From Hyphomicrobiaceae bacterium UBA7697 (GTDB taxonomy: Bacteria; Pseudomonadota; Alphaproteobacteria; Rhizobiales; Methyloligellaceae): a stretch of 64,000 nt of DNA. The stretch lies in the NCBI GenBank assembly GCA_002482645.1, contig DLGJ01000005.1, positions 425,435 to 489,434 of the forward strand, written 5' to 3'. The position numbers were made by a program, and so were the translations under genes. This document shows positions 25,476-34,047 of this stretch, piece by piece. Every line of letters starts with the position of its first letter. Position 1 is the stretch's first letter. The notes under the pieces were generated by a model. It saw only the letters and a program-made list of their open reading frames with translations. It did not search any database and had not been told where the DNA came from.

Positions 25476-26483
25476 CTAACCACCGGTTGCCGACATATGG
25501 CGGGTCACAGCGGGCGCTGAGTCCCTGTCTATAACGAAGTCGTGACCTTTTGGTTTCCGTGCGATGGCATTATTAATCGCGGCGTGGAGCAACTCGTCGG
25601 AATCGCTTTCACGCATCGGAGCTCTGAGATCGGCGGACTCTTCCTGGCCAAGGCACATATAGAGCGTGCCGGTGCAGGTCACGCGGACCCTGTTACAGGA
25701 TTCGCAGAAATTATGGGTCATGGGAGTGATGAAGCCGAGACGCCCTCCGGTCTCGTGCACGCGGACATAGCGGGCGGGACCGCCCGTCCTGTCGGGGATG
25801 TCTTCCAACGCGAAGTGTTGAGACAGCCGGGCACGCACGAGCGACAATGGCAGATACTGATCCGTCCGGTCCGTGCCGACGTCTCCGAGAGGCATCGTCT
25901 CGATCAGGGTGAGATCGAACCCGCGTCCGTGAGCCCAGCGCAGCAGGTCTTCGATCTCGTCCTCGTTCATGTCCCGCAGCGCGACGGCATTGATCTTGAT
26001 CTTGAGGCCTGCGCGGGCGGCGGCGTCGATTCCGCGCATGACTTGGTTGAAGTCGCCCCAACGGGTCAGGACGCCGAACTTGGCGGCATCGAGCGTGTCC
26101 AAAGACACGTTGATCCGCTTGACGCCAAGGTCCGCGAGCTGATCGGCGAAGCGGTACAGCTGGCTGCCGTTCGTGGTGAGGGTCAGTTCGTCCAGCCCGT
26201 CGCCCAGATGCCGGGATAGCGATTCGATCAGGCTCATGACGTTTCGCCGCACGAGCGGTTCTCCGCCCGTCAGCCGGAGCTTTCGGACGCCGCGCCGGAT
26301 AAACGCGTTGGAGAGACGGTCGATCTCCTCGAGCGTGAGGAGATTTTTGCGCGGCAGGAAGGTCATGTCCTCCGCCATGCAATAGGTGCAGCGAAAATCG
26401 CAGCGATCCGTTACGGAAACGCGCAGATAGGTGATGGCGCGGCCGAACGGGTCGACCAGGTTGGCGGGGTGATCATCGGTCAT
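25476..26483 (-). CDS. moaA: GTP 3',8-cyclase MoaA
   Basis: 335 residues from the ATG at 26483; a longer form starting at 26558 or 26576 is possible, but the family normally begins about a dozen residues before the FGR motif. The radical SAM cluster motif is [38 protein letters not shown] binds S-adenosylmethionine. The C-terminal second Fe-S cluster is held by [20 protein letters not shown]. The protein ends in Gly-Gly, needed for activity in MoaA. It makes 3',8-cyclo-GTP, the first step of molybdopterin synthesis. Other moa genes are not in the window. Confidence 0.93.
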   Translation of the reverse strand: MTDDHPANLVDPFGRAITYLRVSVTDRCDFRCTYCMAEDMTFLPRKNLLTLEEIDRLSNAFIRRGVRKLRLTGGEPLVRRNVMSLIESLSRHLGDGLDELTLTTNGSQLYRFADQLADLGVKRINVSLDTLDAAKFGVLTRWGDFNQVMRGIDAAARAGLKIKINAVALRDMNEDEIEDLLRWAHGRGFDLTLIETMPLGDVGTDRTDQYLPLSLVRARLSQHFALEDIPDRTGGPARYVRVHETGGRLGFITPMTHNFCESCNRVRVTCTGTLYMCLGQEESADLRAPMRESDSDELLHAAINNAIARKPKGHDFVIDRDSAPAVTRHMSATGG

Positions 26484-26722
26484 GACGGAATCTTGTAGCC
26501 TGTGTTCCTCGCTCGGGCGCTCGTTCTTGTAGGTTTTTGTTCCTAAGGCGCCGCTCATGCGGGCCGCGACGGCCATTGTTTTTAGCTTTCAAAGTTCCGC
26601 CTCTAACGGGCGGTTTCATCTAGAGTATATTGAATTTGCAGCCTTTCAACAGCGCCGGAAAAGTCGCGGCAGGCCCGGTCACGGGATCTCGATCGAGGGC
26701 GCTCAGCTAGGGGAGTTCAGCC

Positions 26723-26917
26723 ATGGACGAAGATCGGTTCAATATGTCGCTGCGGCGCTTTCTCAAGGAGGTCGGGGTGACGTCGCAGCAGGCGATCGAA
26801 AGCTTCGTACGGGAGTCCGGCCTGCACGGCGGCGGCAAGCTGAAGATGAAGATGGTTCTCACGGCGGAGGGAACGGCCCTGCAGCACGTGATCGAAGGCG
26901 ATATCGATCTTGGGTGA
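26723..26917 (+). CDS. Small conserved protein, DUF6494-like
   Basis: 64 residues starting MDEDRFNMSLRRFLKEVGV, with TSQQAIESFVRESGL and a C-terminal KMVLTAEGTALQHVIEGDI. The pattern matches the small DUF6494-type proteins of unknown function seen in many alphaproteobacteria; the family name is from memory. No signal peptide or membrane helix. The DUF971 gene follows 24 bases later, and the junction is a 20/21-base tandem duplication (26909-26949). Confidence 0.7.
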   Translation: MDEDRFNMSLRRFLKEVGVTSQQAIESFVRESGLHGGGKLKMKMVLTAEGTALQHVIEGDIDLG

Positions 26918-26949
26918 GCCACGGAAGACTTGGGTGAGGCCATGGAAGA
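26909..26949 (+). repeat. Tandem duplication across the DUF6494/DUF971 junction
   Basis: A 20-base unit (26909-26928) starting CTTGGGTGAG is followed directly by a 21-base copy (26929-26949) differing by one inserted G and a C to T change. The first copy holds the stop codon of the upstream gene. The second supplies GGTGAGG as ribosome binding site and turns ACG into the ATG start of the DUF971 gene. Confidence 0.7.
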
Positions 26950-27313
26950 GATGACGAAGCCGGCGGCCTCTTGGCCGACCGAGCTGAAACTCGACAAGGA
27001 CAAGCAGATGCTGACCGTGTCGTTCGACGACGGCATGCACTTCGCGCTGCCGGCGGAGCTGCTGCGGGTCCTCAGTCCCAGCGCCGAGGTGCAAGGGCAC
27101 AGCCCCGCACAGCGGGTCACCGTTCCGGGAAAGAAGTCGGTGCGCATCCAGAAGCTCGAACCGGTCGGGACCTACGCCGTGCGGATCACCTTCGACGACG
27201 GCCATAATACCGGGCTCTATGCCTGGGACTATTTGCGGGAGCTCGGCGAGAACCAGGAGGCCCGGTTCAGAGCCTATCTGAACGAACTTGCCGGCAAAGG
27301 TCTCTCGCGCTGA
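26942..27313 (+). CDS. DUF971 protein (gamma-butyrobetaine-hydroxylase-like N-terminal domain)
   Basis: 123 residues beginning MEEMTKPAASWPTELKLDKD. A single DUF971 domain: LTVSFDDGMHFALPAELLRV, VRIQKLEPVGTYAVRITFDD and GHNTGLYAWDYLRELGEN. This is the fold of the N-terminal domain of gamma-butyrobetaine hydroxylase; stand-alone versions are linked to Fe-S cluster metabolism and sometimes fused to Mrp, whose gene lies about 6 kb upstream. The usual zinc-binding cysteines of the eukaryotic domain are not seen. The exact role is unknown. Confidence 0.85.
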   Translation: MEEMTKPAASWPTELKLDKDKQMLTVSFDDGMHFALPAELLRVLSPSAEVQGHSPAQRVTVPGKKSVRIQKLEPVGTYAVRITFDDGHNTGLYAWDYLRELGENQEARFRAYLNELAGKGLSR

Positions 27314-27343
27314 CATCCGTCCGGCGCCGGTCCGCCTTTCCGG

Positions 27344-28345
27344 TCATGCGTCAAGGACAATGCGGTACCGCGCGTTGCCGGACTTCAGGTGCTCCAGCGC
27401 ATCGTTGACCTGGTCCATGGCGAAATGCTCGGTCTGCGGCAGAATTCCGTGACGGGCGGAGAATTCGAGCATTTTAGCCATCACCGTAGGACCCGCGGTG
27501 GGCGACCCCGAGATGCTTCGCTGGCCGGTAATGAGATCCATCGCCAGAACCGGAATCGGTTTGAGCACGGCGCCCACGATATGCATGCGGCCGCGTGGCG
27601 CCAGCATGCCGACCATGGCCGGCCAATCGAGCGGGACATTCACCGTAACGAGGAGAAGATCGAGGGAGCCCGCGAGAGCCCTCAGCGCATCTCGGTCGCG
27701 GCTGTTGACCACATGGTGAGCGCCGAAACCCCGTGCTTCGTCGGCCTTGGCGTCGGTCGAGGTGAAGGCCGTCACCTCGCATCCCCAGGCCCTTGCGAAT
27801 TTCAATCCGAGATGCCCCAGCCCGCCGATACCGACCACGCCCACGCGTTGTATCGGGCTGATACCGTATTCGTGGAACGGCGCGAACACGGTCGTTCCCC
27901 CGCATAGCAGCGGCCCGGCATCGCGCGCATCGAGTCCGTCCGGGAGCGGAATGACCCATTGCCAGTTGGCCCGGACCCGGTCGGCGAATCCGCCGTAATG
28001 GCCGACGATGGTCGCCACGTTTTCGGCGCAGAGATTCCCGTCCCCCGCCAGGCATTGCGGACAATGCATGCAGCTCTCGGCGCTCCAGCCGATCCCGACC
28101 CGCTGGCCCACGGACACGCCCTTGGCATGAGGGCCGGCCGCCACGATCCGTCCGATGATCTCGTGTCCTGGAACGGCGGGAAACGTGGAGATGCCCCATT
28201 CGTTGTTCACCACGGACAGGTCCGAGTGACAGATGCCGCAGGTTTCGACTTCGACTTCGACGTCGTCGGACCCGATGGGCCCCGCCTCGTACTCGTAGCG
28301 TTCGAGCGTCTGTCCCGGCGCCATTGCGGCCCATGCCTGCACCAT
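27344..28345 (-). CDS. NAD(P)-dependent zinc alcohol dehydrogenase (YahK/cinnamyl type)
   Basis: 333 residues. Catalytic zinc ligands are in ETCGICHSDLSVVNNEWG and VPGHEIIGRIVAAG. The complete four-Cys structural zinc lobe is SCMHCPQCLAGDGNLC. The dinucleotide fold is VGVVGIGGLGHLGLKFARAW. The pattern CGICHSDLS with NEWG is typical of the YahK/Adh cinnamyl-alcohol group, which reduces a broad range of aldehydes with NADPH. The neighbouring genes do not specify the substrate; aldehyde detoxification is plausible in an organism oxidising methylated amines. Confidence 0.88.
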   Translation of the reverse strand: MVQAWAAMAPGQTLERYEYEAGPIGSDDVEVEVETCGICHSDLSVVNNEWGISTFPAVPGHEIIGRIVAAGPHAKGVSVGQRVGIGWSAESCMHCPQCLAGDGNLCAENVATIVGHYGGFADRVRANWQWVIPLPDGLDARDAGPLLCGGTTVFAPFHEYGISPIQRVGVVGIGGLGHLGLKFARAWGCEVTAFTSTDAKADEARGFGAHHVVNSRDRDALRALAGSLDLLLVTVNVPLDWPAMVGMLAPRGRMHIVGAVLKPIPVLAMDLITGQRSISGSPTAGPTVMAKMLEFSARHGILPQTEHFAMDQVNDALEHLKSGNARYRIVLDA

Positions 28346-28419
28346 GCTTGTTCCCCTTGAGATAATCGGTGTTTCGGATTGCGGTCAGTTCTGCAAACAA
28401 CAAGGGCTGCCATGTGGCA

Positions 28420-29499
28420 TCAGGCTTTCTCCTTGTCGAGGAGCGCGCGCTTGCGATCGACCCCCCAGCGATAGCCGGACAAGGACCCGTCGCGGCGCAC
28501 GACCCTGTGACAGGGAATGGCCACGGCGAGCCGGTTGGCGGCGCATGCGCCCGCCACCGCCCGGACGGCCGCCGGCGCCCCAATGGCGGCGGCGATCTCG
28601 GCATAGGAGGCCGTCTTGCCGGGCGGGATCTTCCTCAGCGCCTCCCAGACGCGGCGTTGAAATGCCGTTCCGCGAATATCGAGCGGGAGTTGACAATCCA
28701 TGGCCGGGGCATCGACCAGGGCAACCACCGCAGAGGCGGTTGCGCGAAAACGCTCGTCTCCCTCCTGCAACGCCGCCCGCGGAAAAAGCCTGCGAACGTC
28801 TTGCATCAGTTCCTCGGGCCGGTCCCCCAGGATGATCGCGCAAACACCCTTGGCGCTGCGGGCGATGAGGACGTGGCCGAGCGAGCAGGGGTCGATTCCG
28901 TATGCGATCTCCTCGGAGGCTCCGCCGTCGCGGAACGAGCGCGGCGCCATGCCGAGCGCGCCCGGCGCCGCGGAATAAAAGCGGCCGGACGAACCGAACC
29001 CGGCCTCGTAGAGGGCATCCGTCACGGACACGCCGCGCGATAGCGCCGCCCGGACGCGATCGTTCCGCAAAGCGGCGGCGTAGGCTTTGGGCGTGATGCC
29101 GAGTGCGGCTTTGAACTGACGGTGGAAGTGGTGCGGGCTCAGACCCACCGCCTGCGCCAGGGTGGCAAGGTCGATCGCGGACTCCGCCCCCTCGATCAGG
29201 CGGCAGGCCTTCTCGATCCTGGCTGTGACGTCGAGTTGCGGCGCCGGCTCGTCGGGCTTGCACCGCTTACAGGGGCGATAGCCCGCCCGTTCGGCCGCCT
29301 CGGGGCTCGCATGGAAGGAGACATGCGCTTGGCGCGGCCGCTTCGCCGGGCAGGACGGCCGGCAATAGATCCCCGTGGTCTTGACGGCATAATAGAACAG
29401 TCCGTCGAAGCGTGCGTCCCGCCGCGCGACCGCGTGCCAGAACGTTTCGTCGTCGAGTTTCGCCAAACCCTGCGGCGGGTGTGCGATTCCGTTTGCCAT
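28420..29499 (-). CDS. ada: Bifunctional Ada: transcriptional activator and methylated-DNA methyltransferase
   Basis: 359 residues from the ATG at 29499. The N-terminal zinc domain (about 10-85) has its four Cys in GIYCRPSCPAKRPR and GYRPCKRCKPDEP and repairs methylphosphotriesters. An AraC-type helix-turn-helix follows (about 95-180: LATLAQAVGLSPHHFHRQFK, SVTDALYEAGFGSSGRFYSA). The C-terminal O6-methylguanine methyltransferase (about 195-355) contains GTAFQRRVWEALRKIPPGKT and the acceptor Cys in VAIPCHRVVRRDGSLSGYRW. All three parts are intact, so it should sense and repair alkylation damage. Confidence 0.93.
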   Translation of the reverse strand: MANGIAHPPQGLAKLDDETFWHAVARRDARFDGLFYYAVKTTGIYCRPSCPAKRPRQAHVSFHASPEAAERAGYRPCKRCKPDEPAPQLDVTARIEKACRLIEGAESAIDLATLAQAVGLSPHHFHRQFKAALGITPKAYAAALRNDRVRAALSRGVSVTDALYEAGFGSSGRFYSAAPGALGMAPRSFRDGGASEEIAYGIDPCSLGHVLIARSAKGVCAIILGDRPEELMQDVRRLFPRAALQEGDERFRATASAVVALVDAPAMDCQLPLDIRGTAFQRRVWEALRKIPPGKTASYAEIAAAIGAPAAVRAVAGACAANRLAVAIPCHRVVRRDGSLSGYRWGVDRKRALLDKEKA

Positions 29500-29861
29500 T
29501 CTTCGAGCTTCCTCAGCGTCCGGGTTCCGGCGTTTCGGCCTTTCGAAGGCGAGCCGGAGCCGCGAGTCTGCCACGGGCACCGCCGGAGCGCACTCCGGTC
29601 CTTGCTCCCGAACTCGGCGGCTCGAATCCCGAACGCGGCGGTGGACGAACCGAAAGACGGACTGGCGGTGCCTGGCCTCCGGTCCAATATATAACGGGAT
29701 GCACCGGAGACCGTGCCCTTGTGCCAAAGCCGCGGCAACGCATTTCTTCCGCATGCGGCTCGTTCGCGCGGGGGCGGCGGAATGTCGCGAAAAAGTGATA
29801 ATTCTGGCGCAAATAGGCGGACCGGCGATGCAACGATGGGCGCCTGCATCAACGGAGAACG
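29500..29861. other. Gene-free region between ada and phoR
   Basis: 362 bases separating divergent starts. Open frames here have no family resemblance and shift with GC bias. I see no Pho box and no strong inverted repeat; the promoters of ada and phoR must lie here. Confidence 0.5.
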
Positions 29862-31244
29862 ATGATGACGGATCAGGCCGAACATAACGGGCATACGCTG
29901 CGGCAGCGGCGCTCGTGGCGTGCCCGCCGTGCCGCCAAGCGGGGCCTGCAGGAATTGTCGGCCAAGCTCTGGTCGTCGTTCTGGCTGATCGTCATCTTTG
30001 CGGTGATCATGGCCGGCCTCGTGACGTTGGGCGACCTGTCCGCAAGGCTGGCGCTCGCATCCTTCGTCGGGTTCGTTGCCGCCGTCGTCCTGCTCCCGCG
30101 CCAAGAGACGGACCAAGACGAGGACGCGGGATACGCTCCCTCGCCGGTGGTCAAGCGTGGCCGGTCGCCGGTGACGGCGGTGGTGGATGCCCTTCCGGAC
30201 GCGGGGATCGTACTCAACCGCAACGGCCAGGTGCTGTTCTACAACGCGCCGGCCAAAGGTCTCTTCGCATCGCTGCGCGAAGGCAGTCATATTTCCTCGA
30301 CCATCCGTGCACCCGAATTTCTGGATGCCATCAGTACCGCACCGAAGACGGGCGAAGCGGTCTCGGTGATATACGCGGAGCGCGTGCCTGTAGGCCGGCG
30401 CTTGGAGGCGACGGTGGCGCCGCTCATGCGCGGGGACGATCACGACGGCCACGTTCTCGTCTTGCTGCGCGATTTTACCGAAGGCGAGAGCATCAATCGG
30501 ATGCGCGCCGACTTCATAGCCAATGCCAGCCACGAGTTGCGGACGCCGCTGGCTTCCTTGCGTGGCTTCATCGAGACGCTGCAAGGAACCGCCAAGGAAG
30601 ACGAGTCGGCCCGCGAACGATTCTTGCCGATCATGGCCGAGCAGGCCTCGCGCATGACGCGGCTGATCGACGCTTTGCTGTCCCTCAGCCGCCTCGAGAT
30701 GAATGCGCACGTGCCGCCCAACGAGCTGGTCGATCTGAACGACGTTCTCGGCCACGCCCGCGACACGCTGGAGCCGCTTGCCGCCGACAGCCGCATGTCG
30801 CTGGTGCTTGAGAGTTTCTCCAAGCCCGCCATCGTGCGGGGCGATCGCGACGAACTTCTCCAGGTGCTTCAGAATCTGGTCCAGAACGCGCTGAAATACG
30901 GCAAGCCGCACGGCGGTGTACGGATCGAAGCCAAGCATATTCCATCGCTGAACCGGCAGGCTCGAGGGCGCTACGCGATCTCCGTGGTCGACGATGGGCC
31001 CGGTATTCCGGCCGAGCATTTGCCGCGGCTGACCGAGCGTTTCTACCGTGTCGACGTGGACTCCAGCCGGGAAAAGGGCGGGACCGGCCTCGGCCTCGCG
31101 ATCGTGAAGCACATCGTGAACCGGCATCGCGGGGAATTGGCGATCGCTTCCAAGCCCGGCCAGGGCTCCACCTTCACGGTAATGCTTAACGAGGCGCCGC
31201 CGGCCGGCAAAGGGGCTGCCTTGTCCACAGCCCAGGAAAGCTAA
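29862..31244 (+). CDS. phoR: Phosphate-regulon sensor histidine kinase PhoR
   Basis: 460 residues (a second ATG three bases later has better spacing to the GGAG at 29854). Two transmembrane helices near residues 38-85 (SSFWLIVIFAVIMAGLVTL, LALASFVGFVAAVVLLP) are followed by a PAS domain (about 105-205: VVDALPDAGIVLNRNGQVLF). HisKA has phospho-His in FIANASHELRTPLASLRGF. HATPase follows (LQNLVQNALKYGKPHG, SVVDDGPGIPAEHLPRLTER, GGTGLGLAIVKHIVNRHRGE). It phosphorylates PhoB when phosphate is scarce. It heads the block phoR-pstSCAB-phoU-phoB. Confidence 0.93.
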   Translation: MMTDQAEHNGHTLRQRRSWRARRAAKRGLQELSAKLWSSFWLIVIFAVIMAGLVTLGDLSARLALASFVGFVAAVVLLPRQETDQDEDAGYAPSPVVKRGRSPVTAVVDALPDAGIVLNRNGQVLFYNAPAKGLFASLREGSHISSTIRAPEFLDAISTAPKTGEAVSVIYAERVPVGRRLEATVAPLMRGDDHDGHVLVLLRDFTEGESINRMRADFIANASHELRTPLASLRGFIETLQGTAKEDESARERFLPIMAEQASRMTRLIDALLSLSRLEMNAHVPPNELVDLNDVLGHARDTLEPLAADSRMSLVLESFSKPAIVRGDRDELLQVLQNLVQNALKYGKPHGGVRIEAKHIPSLNRQARGRYAISVVDDGPGIPAEHLPRLTERFYRVDVDSSREKGGTGLGLAIVKHIVNRHRGELAIASKPGQGSTFTVMLNEAPPAGKGAALSTAQES

Positions 31245-31269
31245 GCATAATAAAAATCAATCTCTTAGC

Positions 31270-31298
31270 CTGTCATAATAGAGAATCATCATCGTCAT
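31270..31298 (+). promoter_or_regulatory. Pho box candidate upstream of pstS
   Basis: CTGTCATAATA at 31270-31280 matches the first half of the PhoB consensus. A second TCGTCAT (31292-31298) lies exactly 22 bases on, two PhoB repeat lengths. The intermediate repeat is degenerate. Position: about 107-135 bases before the pstS start, in the only sizeable gap of the pho block. Confidence 0.65.
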
Positions 31299-31319
31299 AA
31301 AAGAATGATCGAGGGCAAT

Positions 31320-31355
31320 TAGCGTGCCCCCGGGCTGGCGGCGTTGGGCACGCTA
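31320..31355 (+). other. Perfect 10-bp inverted repeat in the pstS leader
   Basis: TAGCGTGCCC, a 16-base loop, then GGGCACGCTA, located between the Pho box and the pstS ribosome binding site. In RNA it would form a stable stem at the 5' end of the pstS message; it lacks a U tract. It could stabilise the message or be a protein-binding site. Confidence 0.6.
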
Positions 31356-31404
31356 GCGCATGCGTTTTTCCGAGCGCTTCAATCCAAGCCAAAGGAGTTC
31401 CATC

Positions 31405-32448
31405 GTGAACAGGATTGCTATCGCAGCGTCGACGCTCGCCGTCGCCGCGCTTTGCACGGGCGGGCCCGCGCTGGCTCGTGACCAGATTCAGATCGCAGGG
31501 TCCTCGACGGTTCTGCCTTATGCGCAGATCGTCGCCGAGGATTTCGGCAAGACCTACTCGAAGTTCAAGTCTCCGGTCGTCGAGTCCGGCGGCTCTTCGG
31601 CCGGCCTGAAGCAGTTCTGCCAGGGCGTCGGCGAGTCGACGATCGACATCGCCAATTCCTCGCGTCCGATCAAGGACAATGAAGTTCGGGCCTGCGCCGA
31701 GGCTGGCGTGAAGAACATCATGCCGGTGCGTTTCGGCTATGACGGTATCGTGTTCGCGACCGATGCCAAATCCGACGCTTGGGCACTCGAGCCGAAGGAC
31801 GTCTATCTCGCCCTGGCCGAGGAGATCCCGGTGGACGGCAAGATGGTCAAGAACCCGAACAAGATTTGGAAGGACGTGAACGACAAGCTTCCCGACTGGA
31901 AGATCGCCGCATACATCCCGGGCGAGAAGCACGGCACCCGCGAAGTCTTCGAAGAGAAGGTGCTCGCGATCGGTTGCGAGGCCGCCGGTGGCATGAAGCT
32001 GCTGGTGGATGGCGGTATGGACGAGAAGGCCGCCGGCAAGGCTTGCGTCAAGGTGCGCAAGGACGGCGGTACGGTCGATATCGACGGCGACTACACCGAG
32101 ACGCTGGCCCGCATTCAATCCAATCCGCAAGGCGTCGGCGTGTTCGGTCTCTCCTTCTACGAGAACAATACCGACAAGCTGAATGTCGCCACGATGAACG
32201 GCATCACACCGTCCGTCGAGACGATCTCCACGGGTGAGTACCCGGTTTCCCGTCCGCTGTTCTTTTACGTGAAGAAGGACCACGTCGGCGTGATCCCCGG
32301 GCTGAAAGAGTATGTCGAGTTCTTCACCAGCGAAAAGATGATCGGCCCGGACGGCCCGCTCGCCGATTACGGCCTCGTGCCGCTTCCGGAAGATCAGCTC
32401 GAAGCGCTCCAGGAAGAAGTCAAAGAGGGCAAGGTCCTCAGCATGTAA
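31405..32448 (+). CDS. pstS: Phosphate ABC transporter, periplasmic phosphate-binding protein PstS
   Basis: 347 residues from a GTG start with AAAGGAG at 31391-31397. The signal peptide covers about residues 1-25 (IAIAASTLAVAALCTGGPAL). The mature N-terminus is QIQIAGSSTVLPYAQIVAED, followed by VESGGSSAGLKQFCQG and IDIANSSRPIKDNEV, the Ser/Asp-rich phosphate-binding loops of PstS. SNPQGVGVFGLSFYENN near the C-terminus is also conserved. It captures phosphate in the periplasm and delivers it to PstCA. It is preceded by a Pho box and separated from pstC by a 15-bp hairpin. Confidence 0.95.
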   Translation: MNRIAIAASTLAVAALCTGGPALARDQIQIAGSSTVLPYAQIVAEDFGKTYSKFKSPVVESGGSSAGLKQFCQGVGESTIDIANSSRPIKDNEVRACAEAGVKNIMPVRFGYDGIVFATDAKSDAWALEPKDVYLALAEEIPVDGKMVKNPNKIWKDVNDKLPDWKIAAYIPGEKHGTREVFEEKVLAIGCEAAGGMKLLVDGGMDEKAAGKACVKVRKDGGTVDIDGDYTETLARIQSNPQGVGVFGLSFYENNTDKLNVATMNGITPSVETISTGEYPVSRPLFFYVKKDHVGVIPGLKEYVEFFTSEKMIGPDGPLADYGLVPLPEDQLEALQEEVKEGKVLSM

Positions 32449-32477
32449 TGCTGACGGCCTTGTCCGGCTAAGCCTTC

Positions 32478-32514
32478 TCGGGGGAGCGGTGCGGTCCAAG
32501 CGCCGTTCCCCCGA
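32478..32514 (+). other. 15-bp stem-loop between pstS and pstC
   Basis: 5' arm 32478-32492 pairs along its full length with 32500-32514 (two G-T wobbles) around a 7-base loop; the outer part is TCGGGGGA/TCCCCCGA. No U tract follows. Such hairpins typically protect the upstream message from 3' decay, allowing far more binding protein than permease from one operon. Confidence 0.7.
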
Positions 32515-32574
32515 TCCGGCCCCGCATAGCGGGGCCACGACGAACGAGAACGACCGAACGAGAGAGAACGACGC

Positions 32575-34047
32575 GTGTCCAGCCTTACGATACTTGCCAT
32601 TCTTGCCGTTGCCGGGATCGTCGCCTTCTTCATCGGGCGGATGCGCAGCATCCAGGTCTGCGGCGGCCGGCAGCGGAACCTCCATTCGCGTCCGTCCTAT
32701 TACGGTTACTACCTGGCGATTCTGACGGCCTTGCCGGCCGTCATCCTGCTCGCGGTTTGGAGCGTGGCGGAGCGGCCCGTGACCAAATACGTCGCCATGC
32801 AGGAACTGCCGCCCACGGTTCTTCAGGGAACCGATGCGGAAAAGGCGCTGACCATGAGCGTGGTCGACAGCATCGCCCAAGGCCTGCCGAAACTTGGCCC
32901 CGAGGAGTACGAGGTGTTGCGGAAGGCCCGCTTCGGCTTCGTCACGAGTTCCGATGCGCGCGATGTGCTCGCCAAGCACGGTGTCGTCCTCGGCTCCGAC
33001 CCCGATCGCTCTCTTCTCGCCGCCGCCGACGAACTGGCGTCCGCGCGCGCGACGAGCCGGCTGTGGCTGCCGATCGCCTGCTTCGGCCTGGCGGCTCTGG
33101 GATTCTTCTGGGGCTACACGCGGATCCGCCCCGAACTGCGCAGCCGCAACATCGTCGAGCGCGTCATGCGCTCCGGTCTATTTCTCGCCTCGACCGTGGC
33201 CGTACTCACCACGGTCGGTATCGTCTTGTCCGTGCTGTTCGAGACGATCCACTTCTTCCAGTTCGTCTCGCCGATGGACTATTTCTTCGGGACGGTTTGG
33301 GATCCGCGTTTTGCGACCGTCGGCAAGGCCGAAGGTCAATTCGGCCTCCTGCCGCTCTTATGGGGTACGCTGTTCATCTCCGCGGTCGCGCTCTTGGTCG
33401 CCGTTCCCGTCGGTCTCTTCGCCGCGATCTACATGTCGGAATATGCGGGGTCCAAGGTTCGTGCCTTCGCGAAGCCGGTCCTCGAGATTCTCGCCGGCAT
33501 TCCGACGATCGTGTACGGCTTCTTCGCCCTGTCGGTGTTCGGTCCCTTGCTGCGCGACATTGGCGGCAATATCGGGCTCGACATTTCCGCATCGAGCGTG
33601 CTGACCGCCGGCATCGTCATGGGTGTCATGATCATCCCGTTCGTGTCGTCGCTGTCGGACGACATTATCAACGCCGTGCCGCAGTCCCTTCGGGAGGGCT
33701 CGTACGGCCTTGGCGCGACGCAGTCCGAGACCATCAAGAAGGTCGTCCTGCCGGCGGCTCTGCCGGGTATCGTCGGCGCGGTGCTGCTCGCCGCCTCTCG
33801 CGCCATCGGCGAAACCATGATCGTGGTTCTGGCCGCAGGTATCGCGGCAAATCTGACGCTCAACCCGCTCGAACCCGTCACGACCATCACGGTGAAGATC
33901 GTGAGCCAGCTCACGGGTGATCTCGAGTTCAACAGTCCGCAGACGCTGGTGGCCTTCGCCCTCGGTCTCACGCTGTTCGTGATCACCTTGGGTCTGAACG
34001 TGTACGCCCTCTACATCGTGCGCAAATACCGGGAGCAGTACGAATAA
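32575..34047 (+). CDS. pstC: Phosphate ABC transporter permease PstC
   Basis: 490 residues from GTG 32575. The long N-terminal part (about 1-215), with three transmembrane helices and a loop domain (LPPTVLQGTDAEKALTMSVV), is typical of alphaproteobacterial PstC. The permease core (about 245-485) contains GTLFISAVALLVAVPVGLFA, LEILAGIPTIVYGFFAL and the EAA loop region SYGLGATQSETIKKVVLPAA. It forms the inner-membrane channel with PstA. Its stop overlaps the pstA start by one base. Confidence 0.94.
   Translation: MSSLTILAILAVAGIVAFFIGRMRSIQVCGGRQRNLHSRPSYYGYYLAILTALPAVILLAVWSVAERPVTKYVAMQELPPTVLQGTDAEKALTMSVVDSIAQGLPKLGPEEYEVLRKARFGFVTSSDARDVLAKHGVVLGSDPDRSLLAAADELASARATSRLWLPIACFGLAALGFFWGYTRIRPELRSRNIVERVMRSGLFLASTVAVLTTVGIVLSVLFETIHFFQFVSPMDYFFGTVWDPRFATVGKAEGQFGLLPLLWGTLFISAVALLVAVPVGLFAAIYMSEYAGSKVRAFAKPVLEILAGIPTIVYGFFALSVFGPLLRDIGGNIGLDISASSVLTAGIVMGVMIIPFVSSLSDDIINAVPQSLREGSYGLGATQSETIKKVVLPAALPGIVGAVLLAASRAIGETMIVVLAAGIAANLTLNPLEPVTTITVKIVSQLTGDLEFNSPQTLVAFALGLTLFVITLGLNVYALYIVRKYREQYE

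Noticed and set aside
29196..31127. 643-codon minus-strand frame opposite phoR
   Set aside because: Antisense to an intact PhoR; no recognisable domain.
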